Source: Flavobacterium sp. (lineage in GTDB: Bacteria > Bacteroidota > Bacteroidia > Flavobacteriales > Flavobacteriaceae). Taken from it: a stretch of DNA of 5,404 bases. A program made the position numbers and the translations under genes. Each line of letters opens with the position of its first letter. Position 1 is the first letter of the stretch. Location: contig JAHEBK010000136.1 of NCBI GenBank assembly GCA_024642295.1, forward strand, positions 1 to 5,404, given 5' to 3'. Under the pieces are notes generated by a model. It had not been told where the DNA came from and did not search any database. It saw nothing but the letters and a program-made list of their open reading frames with translations. Shown here one piece after another: positions 1-5,404 of this stretch.

Positions 1-2
1 TT

Positions 3-884
3 GGGATTAAACAAGATAAAAGTCATCTTGATAGATCAATAAAAATCTGGAAAGAAATGGTTGTTCAAACTTATAATGAGTTGAATCATAATGTTAATCT
101 TATTTTAGATAATCCTGAAAATGTATATTGGGATTCCGTATCAAAGTCATGGTATGTGTCTAGTTTAGGTGGAGAAGAAGTAACCTTGGCTAAAGACGGT
201 TACGGTTGGTTGACAAAAATTGATGAAAATGGGAATATTGTTGCTAATAGATGGATTGAAGGTTTAAATGCTCCTACAGGTATGGCTTCCTACAAGAATT
301 TTTTATATGTTGCCGATAGAGGAGAGGTAGTAAAAATTGACATCAATAAAGGTGTAATTATCAAAAGAATTGAGCTTCCAAAATCAAGGTTTTTAAATGA
401 TGTCGCTATGTCTGAAAGTGGTGATTTATATGTTTCAGACACCTATACAAATACGATTTTTAAAATTGGTCAAAATGACAAACCAACAGAGTTTTTGAAT
501 TCAACCGAATTAGAGAATCCGAATGGTTTGTGGGTAGATAAAAATGATTTAATAGTGGCTTCATGGGGACCTATGACTAATGAAGCAACTTTTGAAACTA
601 GTAGAAAAGGAGGTCTTCTAAAAATTGATATTAGTTCTAAGAAAATTAGTCCAATTACAAAGGGGCCAGTCGCTAATTTCGATGGTGTTGTAAAGTATAA
701 AGGTGACTTTTATGCGACAGACTGGACTGGAGGGCGTTTATTAAAAATCACTGAATTAGGTGAAGTTACAGAAGTTTTAACTGGTTTTTGGCAATTTGCG
801 GATTTAGGAATCGATGTAGAAAAAGGAAAAATTATGATTCCTGAAATGAGCAAAAACAGATTTATTACATTGAAACTGAATTAA
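3..884 (+). CDS. SMP-30/gluconolactonase-like six-bladed beta-propeller protein, 5'-partial
   Basis: This is a probable sugar-lactone lactonase or related metal-dependent hydrolase of the SMP-30/gluconolactonase/LRE family. Counting from the ATG at 57, the usual divalent-metal ligands have counterparts: Glu21 in NPENVYWD, Asn156 in NPNGLWVD and Asp209 in NFDGVV. Repeated blade motifs such as LYVAD, LYVSDTYTNTIFKI and FYATDW are spread through the protein. The ATG at 57 would give 275 residues with no signal peptide. However, the frame stays open to the left edge for 18 more codons (IKQDKSHLDRSIKIWKE just before the Met), with normal codon-position composition (GC highest at position 1, lowest at position 3). 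The true start is therefore probably outside the window, and the ATG at 57 may be internal. I do not recognise the extra N-terminal segment; a signal peptide further upstream or a fused domain are both possible. The family is confident; the substrate is unknown, and many such proteins have no proven lactonase activity. Confidence 0.82.
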   Translation, partial: GIKQDKSHLDRSIKIWKEMVVQTYNELNHNVNLILDNPENVYWDSVSKSWYVSSLGGEEVTLAKDGYGWLTKIDENGNIVANRWIEGLNAPTGMASYKNFLYVADRGEVVKIDINKGVIIKRIELPKSRFLNDVAMSESGDLYVSDTYTNTIFKIGQNDKPTEFLNSTELENPNGLWVDKNDLIVASWGPMTNEATFETSRKGGLLKIDISSKKISPITKGPVANFDGVVKYKGDFYATDWTGGRLLKITELGEVTEVLTGFWQFADLGIDVEKGKIMIPEMSKNRFITLKLN

Positions 885-927
885 AATAATCTTCTCAAAC
901 GATTAACGAAGATTTGTTTTAAAATTT

Positions 928-968
928 AAGAATGCACTTGTAAATTTATTTTTCAAGTGCATTTTTTT
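928..968 (+). terminator. Rho-independent terminator after the propeller gene
   Basis: A perfect 10-bp inverted repeat, AATGCACTTG (931-940) and CAAGTGCATT (954-963), is separated by a 13-base T-rich loop. It extends by G-T and A-T pairs at its base and runs into a T tract (962-968). It lies about 45 bp after the stop codon at 884, as expected for the end of the propeller transcript. It separates that gene from the sigma factor gene downstream. Confidence 0.85.
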
Positions 969-1011
969 GTTAAGACAGGGACTACAATTGGAAGTGCCGT
1001 ATAAATTATGA

Positions 1012-1051
1012 TTTAGAAAAAAAATAAAATATTAGAATTTTAGAAAAAAAA
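1012..1051 (+). repeat. Direct repeat of a 13-mer TTTAG + A8 upstream of the sigma gene
   Basis: TTTAGAAAAAAAA occurs at 1012-1024 and again at 1039-1051, so the copies start 27 bp apart. Both are in the non-coding DNA just before the candidate promoter octamer at 1066. Phased A-tracts like these can bend DNA or act as UP-like elements, but in such AT-rich DNA a chance repeat or slippage product is also possible. Confidence 0.45.
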
Positions 1052-1065
1052 CTAAATAAAATCTA

Positions 1066-1073
1066 TATTTTTG
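1066..1073 (+). promoter_or_regulatory. Candidate Bacteroidota -7 promoter element for the ECF sigma gene
   Basis: TATTTTTG matches the Bacteroidota housekeeping -7 consensus TAnnTTTG exactly. Transcription would start around 1080, giving a leader of about 48 bases before the ATG at 1128. I see no clear -33 TTG at the expected distance, only a TTTTAG at 1038-1043, which is slightly too far away. The call rests on the octamer and its position. Confidence 0.4.
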
Positions 1074-1127
1074 AATTGTATGAGGATTTTATAGGAATAT
1101 TAAATTTATAATGTTTTGTTTAACCAA

Positions 1128-1652
1128 ATGGATGAATTAGAAGCTGTTTTAAAATTGAAATTAGGAGACAAAGAGACTTTGAACTTTTTTTTCAACAAAT
1201 ATTACAATCGGTTAATCGCTTATGTGATGACTTATAATCAAGATATTTTTTTCGCGGAAGATATTGTGCAGCAGGCATTTGTCAAGTTTTGGTTAAATAG
1301 AGCTAAATTAGATGAAACAAGAAGTCCTAAAAATTATTTATATACAATAACTTTCAATCTTTATGTTGATGCTGCTAAAAAAGCAGATAAAGAGCGTCAG
1401 TGTTTTTATGAAGTTTGGAAAAGATCTTTAGATGAAACGATACAAGAAGATGATACTATTTTTGAAGATCGTATCCATAAGATGAATACAATCTTAAGTA
1501 CATTACCTCCTAAATGTAAGAAAATAGTTCAACTTAATAAAGTTGAAGGGGTCAAATATAGAGACATAGCATTGCAATTAGATATTTCAATAAAAACGGT
1601 TGAATCTCAAATGAGAATTGCCTTTCAAAAAATAAGAAAAGAATTTTGTTAA
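1128..1652 (+). CDS. ECF-type RNA polymerase sigma factor (sigma-70 family, Bacteroidota FecI/RpoE-like)
   Basis: This is an alternative sigma factor that would direct RNA polymerase to a small set of promoters, in the cytoplasm. From the ATG at 1128 it has 174 residues, a normal ECF length. The sigma region 2 domain covers about residues 12-90 and includes FFFNKYYNRLIAYV and the core-binding stretch AEDIVQQAFVKFWLNR (43-58), followed by the conserved NYLYTITFNLYVD. Region 4 covers about 123-174, with LPPKCKKIVQLNKVEG leading into a helix-turn-helix YRDIALQLDISIKTVESQM (144-162). A TTG at 1116 would add four residues (MFNQ); I prefer the ATG because it starts where family members usually begin. 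The in-frame stop at 1101 rules out a longer form. In Bacteroidota such factors are commonly paired with a FecR-like anti-sigma factor and SusC/SusD uptake genes. Neither follows here, so its control and targets are unclear. Confidence 0.92.
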   Translation: MDELEAVLKLKLGDKETLNFFFNKYYNRLIAYVMTYNQDIFFAEDIVQQAFVKFWLNRAKLDETRSPKNYLYTITFNLYVDAAKKADKERQCFYEVWKRSLDETIQEDDTIFEDRIHKMNTILSTLPPKCKKIVQLNKVEGVKYRDIALQLDISIKTVESQMRIAFQKIRKEFC

Positions 1653-1659
1653 GTTATAA

Positions 1660-1845
1660 TATTTTAAGTACTGGTCAAAATTTAATGTCGTATTTTTGAA
1701 CAATAAAAAAAAATCTATCATTTCAGGCAATAAAAAACATAGTAGTAAGACTTCTCAACTTATAGAACCTCATATTTATTATATGGTTTTAAAAAAAACA
1801 CACAACATTGATTCTTTATTGTTACTTAGCATAAATCTGGAGTGA
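1660..1845 (+). other. Weak small open reading frame, possibly non-coding or a gene remnant
   Basis: The frame is open for 61 codons between a TAA at 1657 and a TGA at 1843. The only early start is a TTG at 1696, which would give 49 residues beginning LNNKKKSIISGNKKHSS and ending LLLLSINLE. The product is lysine- and serine-rich with a short hydrophobic end, and I recognise no domain. The TTG overlaps the promoter-like octamer, which argues against translation from it. Open frames of this length arise by chance now and then in AT-rich DNA. It is listed mainly because it sits where an anti-sigma factor would be expected. Confidence 0.15.
1691..1698 (+). promoter_or_regulatory. Second TAnnTTTG promoter-like octamer, downstream of the sigma gene
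   Basis: TATTTTTG repeats the octamer seen before the sigma gene; ten bases (TATTTTTGAA) are identical at 1066-1075 and 1691-1700. If used, transcription would start near 1705 and read through about 290 bases before the GntR start at 1997. There is no good -33 TTG, and the hairpin at 1916-1944 lies in between, so the assignment is tentative. Confidence 0.28.
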
Positions 1846-1915
1846 AAATTGTTACTATATTTTTTATACTGGAGTTCAGTAAAGTTTAGGACTTCTTTTT
1901 TTAAAAAATGGTTTA

Positions 1916-1944
1916 AAAAAAACTTAAAAAGTTTAAGTTTTTTT
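1916..1944. terminator. AT-rich perfect hairpin with T tract, possible weak terminator
   Basis: A 13-bp perfect inverted repeat, A-run plus ACTTAAA (1916-1928) and TTTAAGT plus T-run (1932-1944), has a 3-base loop (AAG). It ends in seven T residues, so it could act as an intrinsic terminator on either strand. The stem contains only one G-C pair, which makes it weak. It lies about 50 bp before the preferred GntR start, so it could end transcripts arriving from the sigma gene or modulate the GntR leader. Confidence 0.4.
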
Positions 1945-1963
1945 CTATTTTATGGTATTAGAT

Positions 1964-1978
1964 ATTAGTCTAACTAAT
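1964..1978. promoter_or_regulatory. Small palindrome before the GntR gene, possible operator
   Basis: ATTAG (1964-1968) and CTAAT (1974-1978) form an inverted repeat with a 5-base spacer, and TTAG-T-CTAA is nested within it. It lies 19-33 bases before the ATG at 1997, where an autoregulating GntR protein could bind. It is short, and short AT-rich palindromes are common here, so this is only a candidate. Confidence 0.2.
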
Positions 1979-1996
1979 TTTATAAATATAATTATT

Positions 1997-3037
1997 ATGA
2001 TCAAGTTAATAAAAATTGATTCTAAGTCAAGAATTCCAAAATATTTACAAATCGTTGATTCAGTAATACAAAATATTAAACTTGGAAATATTGAAATTGA
2101 TGATCAAATGCCGTCAATTAATTTATTTAGTGAAGAATTTATTATCTCAAGAGATACTGTTGAAAGAGCTTATAGTGTATTAAAGGAACGCAATATTATA
2201 TATTCTGTTAGAGGTAAAGGATTTTATATTGCGAAAACGAAACTAATTGCCAAGATTAATGTTTTGTTTCTTGTTAATAAGTTGAGTTCTTATAAAATGA
2301 GATTTTATAATTCATTTATAGAAAGTGTTGGACCAAATTGTCATTCTGATTTACATATTTATCATTGTGATGAATCTTTGTTTGTGAATTTAATTAATAA
2401 GTATAAATCTTCTTATGATTATTATCTCATTATGCCACATTTTAAAGATGCCTCGCTTCAGCATGTGACTTATACTGAAAAAGCTTTAATGGCATTAAAA
2501 AGTTTACCGCAAGACCGACTTATTTTAATGGATAATATTAACATTCCAGAAAGCGACGATGTGAACGCAATTTATCAGGATTACGAAGAGGATATTTTTG
2601 ATGCTTTAACAAGTGGGATTGATAAAATTTTAAATTATAAAAAGCTCATCTTAATTTATCCAGAACAATCAGTTTATCCTTATCCTAAACGTATATTGTA
2701 TGGATTTAAAAAATTTTGTGTTAGTAATAATTTAGAGTATGAAGTACTTGATGTTGTTTTTGACGACATGATCTTAAGGAGAGGTGATTTGTTTATTACA
2801 ATTGAAGAGTCAGATCTAGTTATGTTAATTAAGCTTGTACGAGAGAATGAATTTCAACTAGGAAAAGAAGTAGGAGTTATTTCATATAATGACACTTCTT
2901 TAAAAGAATTATTTGGAATAACTGTTGCCTCTACAGATTTTAAAGAAATGGGAGAATTAGCAGCTCAAATGATTCTTGAAAACACTAGAGGAAGAATAAA
3001 ATTGCCTTTTCACCTTATTGAAAGAGAATCTTTATAA
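1997..3037 (+). CDS. GntR-family transcriptional regulator with LacI-type sugar-binding domain
   Basis: This is a cytoplasmic DNA-binding regulator, probably a repressor that responds to a sugar or sugar derivative. From the ATG at 1997 it has 346 residues. The GntR winged helix-turn-helix spans about 5-79, with the family pattern clear in IPKYLQIVDSVIQNIKLG, MPSINLFSEEF, the recognition helix SRDTVERAYSVLKERN (51-66) and the wing RGKGFYIA. Residues from about 85 to the end match a periplasmic-binding-protein/LacI effector fold: YKKLILIYPE, PKRILYGFKKFC, GVISYNDTSLKELF and the closing TVASTDFKEMGELAAQMIL. An ATG at 1952 would add 15 residues (MVLDISLTNFINIII), but family members normally begin just before the IPKYLQI motif, so I prefer 1997. 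In Bacteroidota, regulators of this architecture control sugar utilisation (the fucose regulator FucR is one known example). Its convergent position next to glycosidase genes suggests a similar role, but the effector is unknown. Confidence 0.9.
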   Translation: MIKLIKIDSKSRIPKYLQIVDSVIQNIKLGNIEIDDQMPSINLFSEEFIISRDTVERAYSVLKERNIIYSVRGKGFYIAKTKLIAKINVLFLVNKLSSYKMRFYNSFIESVGPNCHSDLHIYHCDESLFVNLINKYKSSYDYYLIMPHFKDASLQHVTYTEKALMALKSLPQDRLILMDNINIPESDDVNAIYQDYEEDIFDALTSGIDKILNYKKLILIYPEQSVYPYPKRILYGFKKFCVSNNLEYEVLDVVFDDMILRRGDLFITIEESDLVMLIKLVRENEFQLGKEVGVISYNDTSLKELFGITVASTDFKEMGELAAQMILENTRGRIKLPFHLIERESL

Positions 3038-3060
3038 TCATATTTTTTATAAATTTTGAC

Positions 3061-3082
3061 ACTGTCTCAGAAAGAGTGCAGT
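3061..3082. other. Imperfect hairpin between convergent genes
   Basis: ACTG-T-CTC (3061-3068) pairs with GAG-TG-CAGT (3074-3082) around a 5-base loop, with a small internal bulge. It sits in the 53-bp gap between the converging GntR and GH43 stop codons, where a shared terminator would be useful. Neither strand has a T tract directly after the stem, so it is not a classical intrinsic terminator. Confidence 0.25.
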
Positions 3083-3090
3083 TGAAACGT

Positions 3091-4740
3091 TTATTTCTTT
3101 TTATAAATCGCCCAATCAAATATTGCTTTAGCATTTTCTTTGGAATAAGAATAGAGACCAAAATAGGCACCAATGTAGCCACCCGCAACTTTAGAACTTA
3201 AATGTTTGACATCTAATTTGTCTCCTATAGTTTTCCAATATACGTTGTCAAAACTATAATAAAATTGATATGCTTTTTTATCCGAGGATATTTTTAAATA
3301 GATGTTTTCGTTTGGGTTGAAATTAGTAAGCTCTAGAGTTTTAATTTCCTCAACTGCTGATGAAATAGATATGTAATATTTGTTTGATAGTTGTTTAATA
3401 ACGCATTTATAAAAGAAATTTTCATTTTGAAAGGCCACAATACCAGCTTCTAAATTTTTTCCAGTCTCTAATTGAAGTGAAGTGCTAAATTCTGCTTGTG
3501 CATGTTGTTGCCTTCTGCCAATAAATGCAGGATTGCCTTTTTCATTTATAGGTACATTATTAGCAGTAATCTCTAACTTTCCATCTTTTAAAGTATGCCA
3601 ATTATGTTGAGGAGTTCTTATAAAATTCCATTCATTTTTCAATTTTGAGTTGTCAAATTGATCTACCCAATTGGCGGAATACTCACTGAATGATTGTTTT
3701 TTAAGTGCAACAATCGGTAGATTTATTTTTTTTGGAACAGCTTCCCCTGGTTTTAAAATTATAGGCCATTCGCCACTCCAGTCAACGTTTTGGATAAAAG
3801 TCTCACGTCCAGTGTTATAATAATCACCTTCATAAGGTTGGCATCCTAAGTACACGGCTATCCAGTCTCCTTTTTTAGTTTCAACAAAATCAGCATGACC
3901 GGTACTAGTGACTACAAAATCACGATTTTCTGGTAAATCTTTTTGCGTTAAAATAGGGTTTTTTTCATAAGATTCATAAGGTCCAAAAATAGAATTACTT
4001 TTGAAAACTACTTCAGAATGATTGTAACCTGTGCCACCTTGTGCACATATTAAATAATAAGTGTTGTTTTTTTTAAATAGGTGAGGGCCCTCAACCCAAA
4101 TAGGCTTTTGACTTATGTCGGTTCCACCATTCACAATTTCTACTTTTTCACCAATTATTTTTTTTAGGTTCAGGTCGTATTCCTGTATCCAAATGGATCG
4201 ATGTCCGCCATATAGCGGCTTTCCATCTGCTACAGCACCATTGTATAAAATATAAGACTTTCCATTGTCATCAAAGAAAAATTCGGGATCTATTCCTTTA
4301 ATTTCTGGTAACTTAATAGGGTCTGACCACGACTTCTTTGGATTGTCTGTAGTAACATAAAAGTTACCGCCATTTTCTCCAATAAGAGTTGTTATCAAGT
4401 AAAAGGTTTTATTGTAATACCGGATACTTGGTGCGTAAATACCACCAGACATACCTTCAGTTGTAAGATTGAGTTGTGATTTTCGGTCTAAGACATGTCC
4501 AATTTGTTTCCAGTTGGCCAAGTCTTTGCTATGAAAAATGGGAACGCCAGGGAAATAAGAAAAAGAGGAATTAACCAAATAGTAATCGTTATCAACCCTA
4601 CAAATACTTGGATCAGGATAAAACCCTTCTAATATTGGATTTTGCACCTGTGAAATAGCTGTTGAAGATATCAAACAAAAAACAAAGACTTTGTAAAAAA
4701 GTCTTTTAATTTCAAATGTTGGTTTGTATTTATTTTCCAT
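3091..4740 (-). CDS. Secreted glycoside hydrolase family 43 enzyme (beta-xylosidase / alpha-L-arabinofuranosidase-like)
   Basis: This is an exported glycosidase of 549 residues, probably removing xylose or arabinose from plant or algal glycan fragments. Residues 1-30 look like a signal peptide: basic start, hydrophobic LFYKVFVFCLISSTAIS, and likely cleavage before Gln31. Cys22 lacks a proper lipobox, so a lipoprotein is unlikely. The five-bladed GH43 propeller spans about 32-345 and keeps all three catalytic carboxylates: base Asp43 in FYPDPSI, pKa-tuning Asp151 in KGIDPEFFFDD, and acid Glu217 in PIWVEGPHL. Typical supporting motifs are SYFPGVPIFHSKDLANW and GGIYAPSIRYY. Residues from about 357 to the end form the beta-sandwich domain typical of GH43 beta-xylosidases, beginning VDQFDNSKL. 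The blend of motifs suggests a subfamily 10/12-like member, but I cannot fix the subfamily or substrate by eye. The start overlaps the upstream barrel gene by 11 bp, so the two are probably co-transcribed and translationally coupled. Confidence 0.93.
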   Translation of the reverse strand: MENKYKPTFEIKRLFYKVFVFCLISSTAISQVQNPILEGFYPDPSICRVDNDYYLVNSSFSYFPGVPIFHSKDLANWKQIGHVLDRKSQLNLTTEGMSGGIYAPSIRYYNKTFYLITTLIGENGGNFYVTTDNPKKSWSDPIKLPEIKGIDPEFFFDDNGKSYILYNGAVADGKPLYGGHRSIWIQEYDLNLKKIIGEKVEIVNGGTDISQKPIWVEGPHLFKKNNTYYLICAQGGTGYNHSEVVFKSNSIFGPYESYEKNPILTQKDLPENRDFVVTSTGHADFVETKKGDWIAVYLGCQPYEGDYYNTGRETFIQNVDWSGEWPIILKPGEAVPKKINLPIVALKKQSFSEYSANWVDQFDNSKLKNEWNFIRTPQHNWHTLKDGKLEITANNVPINEKGNPAFIGRRQQHAQAEFSTSLQLETGKNLEAGIVAFQNENFFYKCVIKQLSNKYYISISSAVEEIKTLELTNFNPNENIYLKISSDKKAYQFYYSFDNVYWKTIGDKLDVKHLSSKVAGGYIGAYFGLYSYSKENAKAIFDWAIYKKK

Positions 4741-5335
4741 TATTTATCCCTGTAATTTGTGATACCAATTTAAAAAAACCTTTTTTCCTTTTAGAATTAA
4801 TTCCCCAATCAACAGGAACACTTTGATAGCCTTCCTCAAAATTGGTTTCTCCAGGAAACCTAAAATCTAAATAACCCCATGAAACATAACTTTTTATGGA
4901 TGTTGTGAAATTGTTATTGGGTTTATCAAAATCAAAGTGATCATCTTCATTATTTACAATAGGCATTTTTTTGTTTCCTAATGCTTTACGAGTGTCATCA
5001 GCCAATTGCAGTAGGCGTTCTGGATTTTTTGCGCCATTGCCATGTAAAAGGATATAATCAGATACATCTATAACATTTTTAGTGGGTACGGTGCAACCGC
5101 TAAAACTTGTAGTTACTAAATAACGATATCCATTTTTTTGGTTGTTTTTTACCATACTTATAAGTTCATGGACACGATTTGGGAACAAAATATCATGGTT
5201 ATACAGTCCCCCTGAGTGAGATTCATTACATATTTCAATTAGTACATTTCGATACCCTTTTTCATGAAGCCAATTTATAACATTATTTGTTGCGTTTTTT
5301 ACAGCCTTTTCATCTGTTAGATATTCATCTTGTCT
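4730..5335 (-). CDS. (beta/alpha)8-barrel putative glycosidase, C-terminal part, frame broken upstream
   Basis: This is the C-terminal two-thirds or so of a TIM-barrel protein that looks like a clan GH-A type glycoside hydrolase. Reading from 5335, RQDEYLTDEKAVKNA leads into NWLHEKGYRNVLIEICNES, a beta4-like strand ending Asn-Glu (Glu codon 5222-5224), the place of the acid/base. Later come DYILLHGNG (beta6-like) and MPIVNNEDDHFDF, a beta7-like strand with a second Asn-Glu (Glu codon 4948-4946), the place of a nucleophile. WGYLDFRFPG and YQSVPVDWGINSKRKKGFF complete the barrel. The catalytic roles are inferred from position only. A TTG at 5188 could open a 152-residue product, but it would lack beta4 and is surely internal, since the homologous frame runs on upstream. 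The proper start lies beyond the right edge and the frame is interrupted at about 5336-5338. I recall similar proteins in other bacteria, mostly unnamed, but cannot assign a family. It overlaps the GH43 gene by 11 bp. Confidence 0.75.
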   Translation of the reverse strand, partial: RQDEYLTDEKAVKNATNNVINWLHEKGYRNVLIEICNESHSGGLYNHDILFPNRVHELISMVKNNQKNGYRYLVTTSFSGCTVPTKNVIDVSDYILLHGNGAKNPERLLQLADDTRKALGNKKMPIVNNEDDHFDFDKPNNNFTTSIKSYVSWGYLDFRFPGETNFEEGYQSVPVDWGINSKRKKGFFKLVSQITGINNGK

Positions 5336-5403
5336 AAATAGAATAAGCCTAAAACAACTACCATTTCTAGCTCATCTGCTTTTTTTAGAATTTTGTCTAA
5401 TCG
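5336..5403 (-). pseudogene. Upstream fragment of the barrel gene in a shifted frame, 5'-truncated
   Basis: Read from 5403 on the minus strand, this frame gives RLDKILKKADELEMVVVLGL followed by FY. That is a typical alpha-helix and beta-strand of a TIM barrel leading directly into the QDEYLTDEK segment of the downstream frame. The frame then stops soon after (LDKMNI and a TAA), while the downstream frame has a TGA at 5374-5372. Restoring a single T in the minus-strand TATTTAGAC (plus-strand A run 5336-5338) would join them as GLFYF-RQDEYL. The sequence is therefore the same gene broken by a one-base loss, not a separate gene. The start of the gene is outside the window. Confidence 0.72.
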
Positions 5404-5404
5404 T

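Larger units (their letters stand above)
1653..1996. other. 344-bp AT-rich intergenic region between the sigma factor and GntR genes
   Basis: No convincing gene is visible. The stretch holds a second TATTTTTGAA octamer region (1691-1700), an open frame without an ATG near its start (1660-1845), an AT-rich hairpin (1916-1944), and a small palindrome (1964-1978) just before the preferred GntR start. A FecR-type anti-sigma gene would be expected here in many related loci, but no frame shows recognisable FecR sequence. The segment around 1868-1891 (ctggagttcagtaaagttta) vaguely recalls insertion-sequence ends, but no matching partner was seen. Confidence 0.6.

Noticed and set aside
1111..1137. 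ATG at 1111 as the start of the sigma factor
   Set aside because: It is in a different frame and reaches a stop after a few codons; the sigma frame uses the ATG at 1128 or, less likely, the TTG at 1116.
1868..1891. Possible insertion-sequence end (ctggagttcagtaaagttta)
   Set aside because: It only loosely recalls IS3-type ends; no inverted partner, transposase fragment or target duplication was found in the window.
1653..1996. A FecR anti-sigma gene or remnant
   Set aside because: No forward frame in the gap shows recognisable FecR-like sequence; the one longer open frame has no similarity that I can see.
3031..3053. TTTATAA / TTATAAA inverted repeat after the GntR stop as a terminator
   Set aside because: It is composed only of A and T, has a T-rich loop and no proper T tract after it; a chance event in this composition.
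4655..4690. GH43 protein as a lipoprotein via Cys22
   Set aside because: The residues before Cys22 are VFVF, which does not fit the lipobox; a signal peptidase I site after TAIS is more likely.
4730..5188. A complete 152-residue gene starting at the TTG at 5188
   Set aside because: The same frame continues upstream with barrel-like sequence including the NVLIEICNES motif, so the TTG is an internal Leu codon.

Overview
The window looks like a chromosomal piece from a low-GC member of the Bacteroidota, most likely a flavobacterium. The evidence is AT-rich coding DNA, Bacteroidota-type TAnnTTTG promoter octamers, A-rich start regions without clear Shine-Dalgarno sites, and a gene set typical of polysaccharide or sugar utilisation loci. 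Both ends cut through genes. I saw no RNA gene, CRISPR array or intact mobile element.

Layout, left to right. Positions 3-884 (+) hold most of an SMP-30/gluconolactonase-type beta-propeller, whose frame is still open at the left edge and which ends at a good intrinsic terminator (928-968). Then comes an AT-rich regulatory stretch with a 13-bp direct repeat and a candidate promoter, leading into an ECF sigma factor (1128-1652, +) that has no anti-sigma gene after it. Next is a 344-bp stretch without a convincing gene (1653-1996), holding a second copy of the promoter-like octamer, a weak small open frame and an AT-rich hairpin. A GntR-family regulator with a LacI-type sugar-sensing domain follows (1997-3037, +).

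Converging on it from the right is a two-gene minus-strand unit: a (beta/alpha)8-barrel putative glycosidase (4730 to the right edge) and a secreted GH43 beta-xylosidase/alpha-L-arabinofuranosidase-like enzyme (3091-4740), which overlap by 11 bp.

A plausible joint reading (inference) is a carbohydrate-utilisation locus: the GH43 enzyme and its barrel partner trim a pentose-containing or related glycan, the GntR protein senses a released sugar or sugar phosphate, the propeller may hydrolyse a sugar lactone, and the ECF sigma may drive nearby or distant uptake genes. No SusC/SusD pair is present here, so the substrate cannot be fixed.

The most notable observation is in the barrel gene. Its reading frame breaks near 5336-5338, and the missing upstream part continues in another frame to the right edge. 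This is either a 1-base deletion that inactivates the gene or a base-calling error near the end of the sequence. I found no clearly new biological system. The barrel protein, with a glycosidase-like pair of Asn-Glu motifs and a family I cannot name, is the best candidate for an under-described activity.
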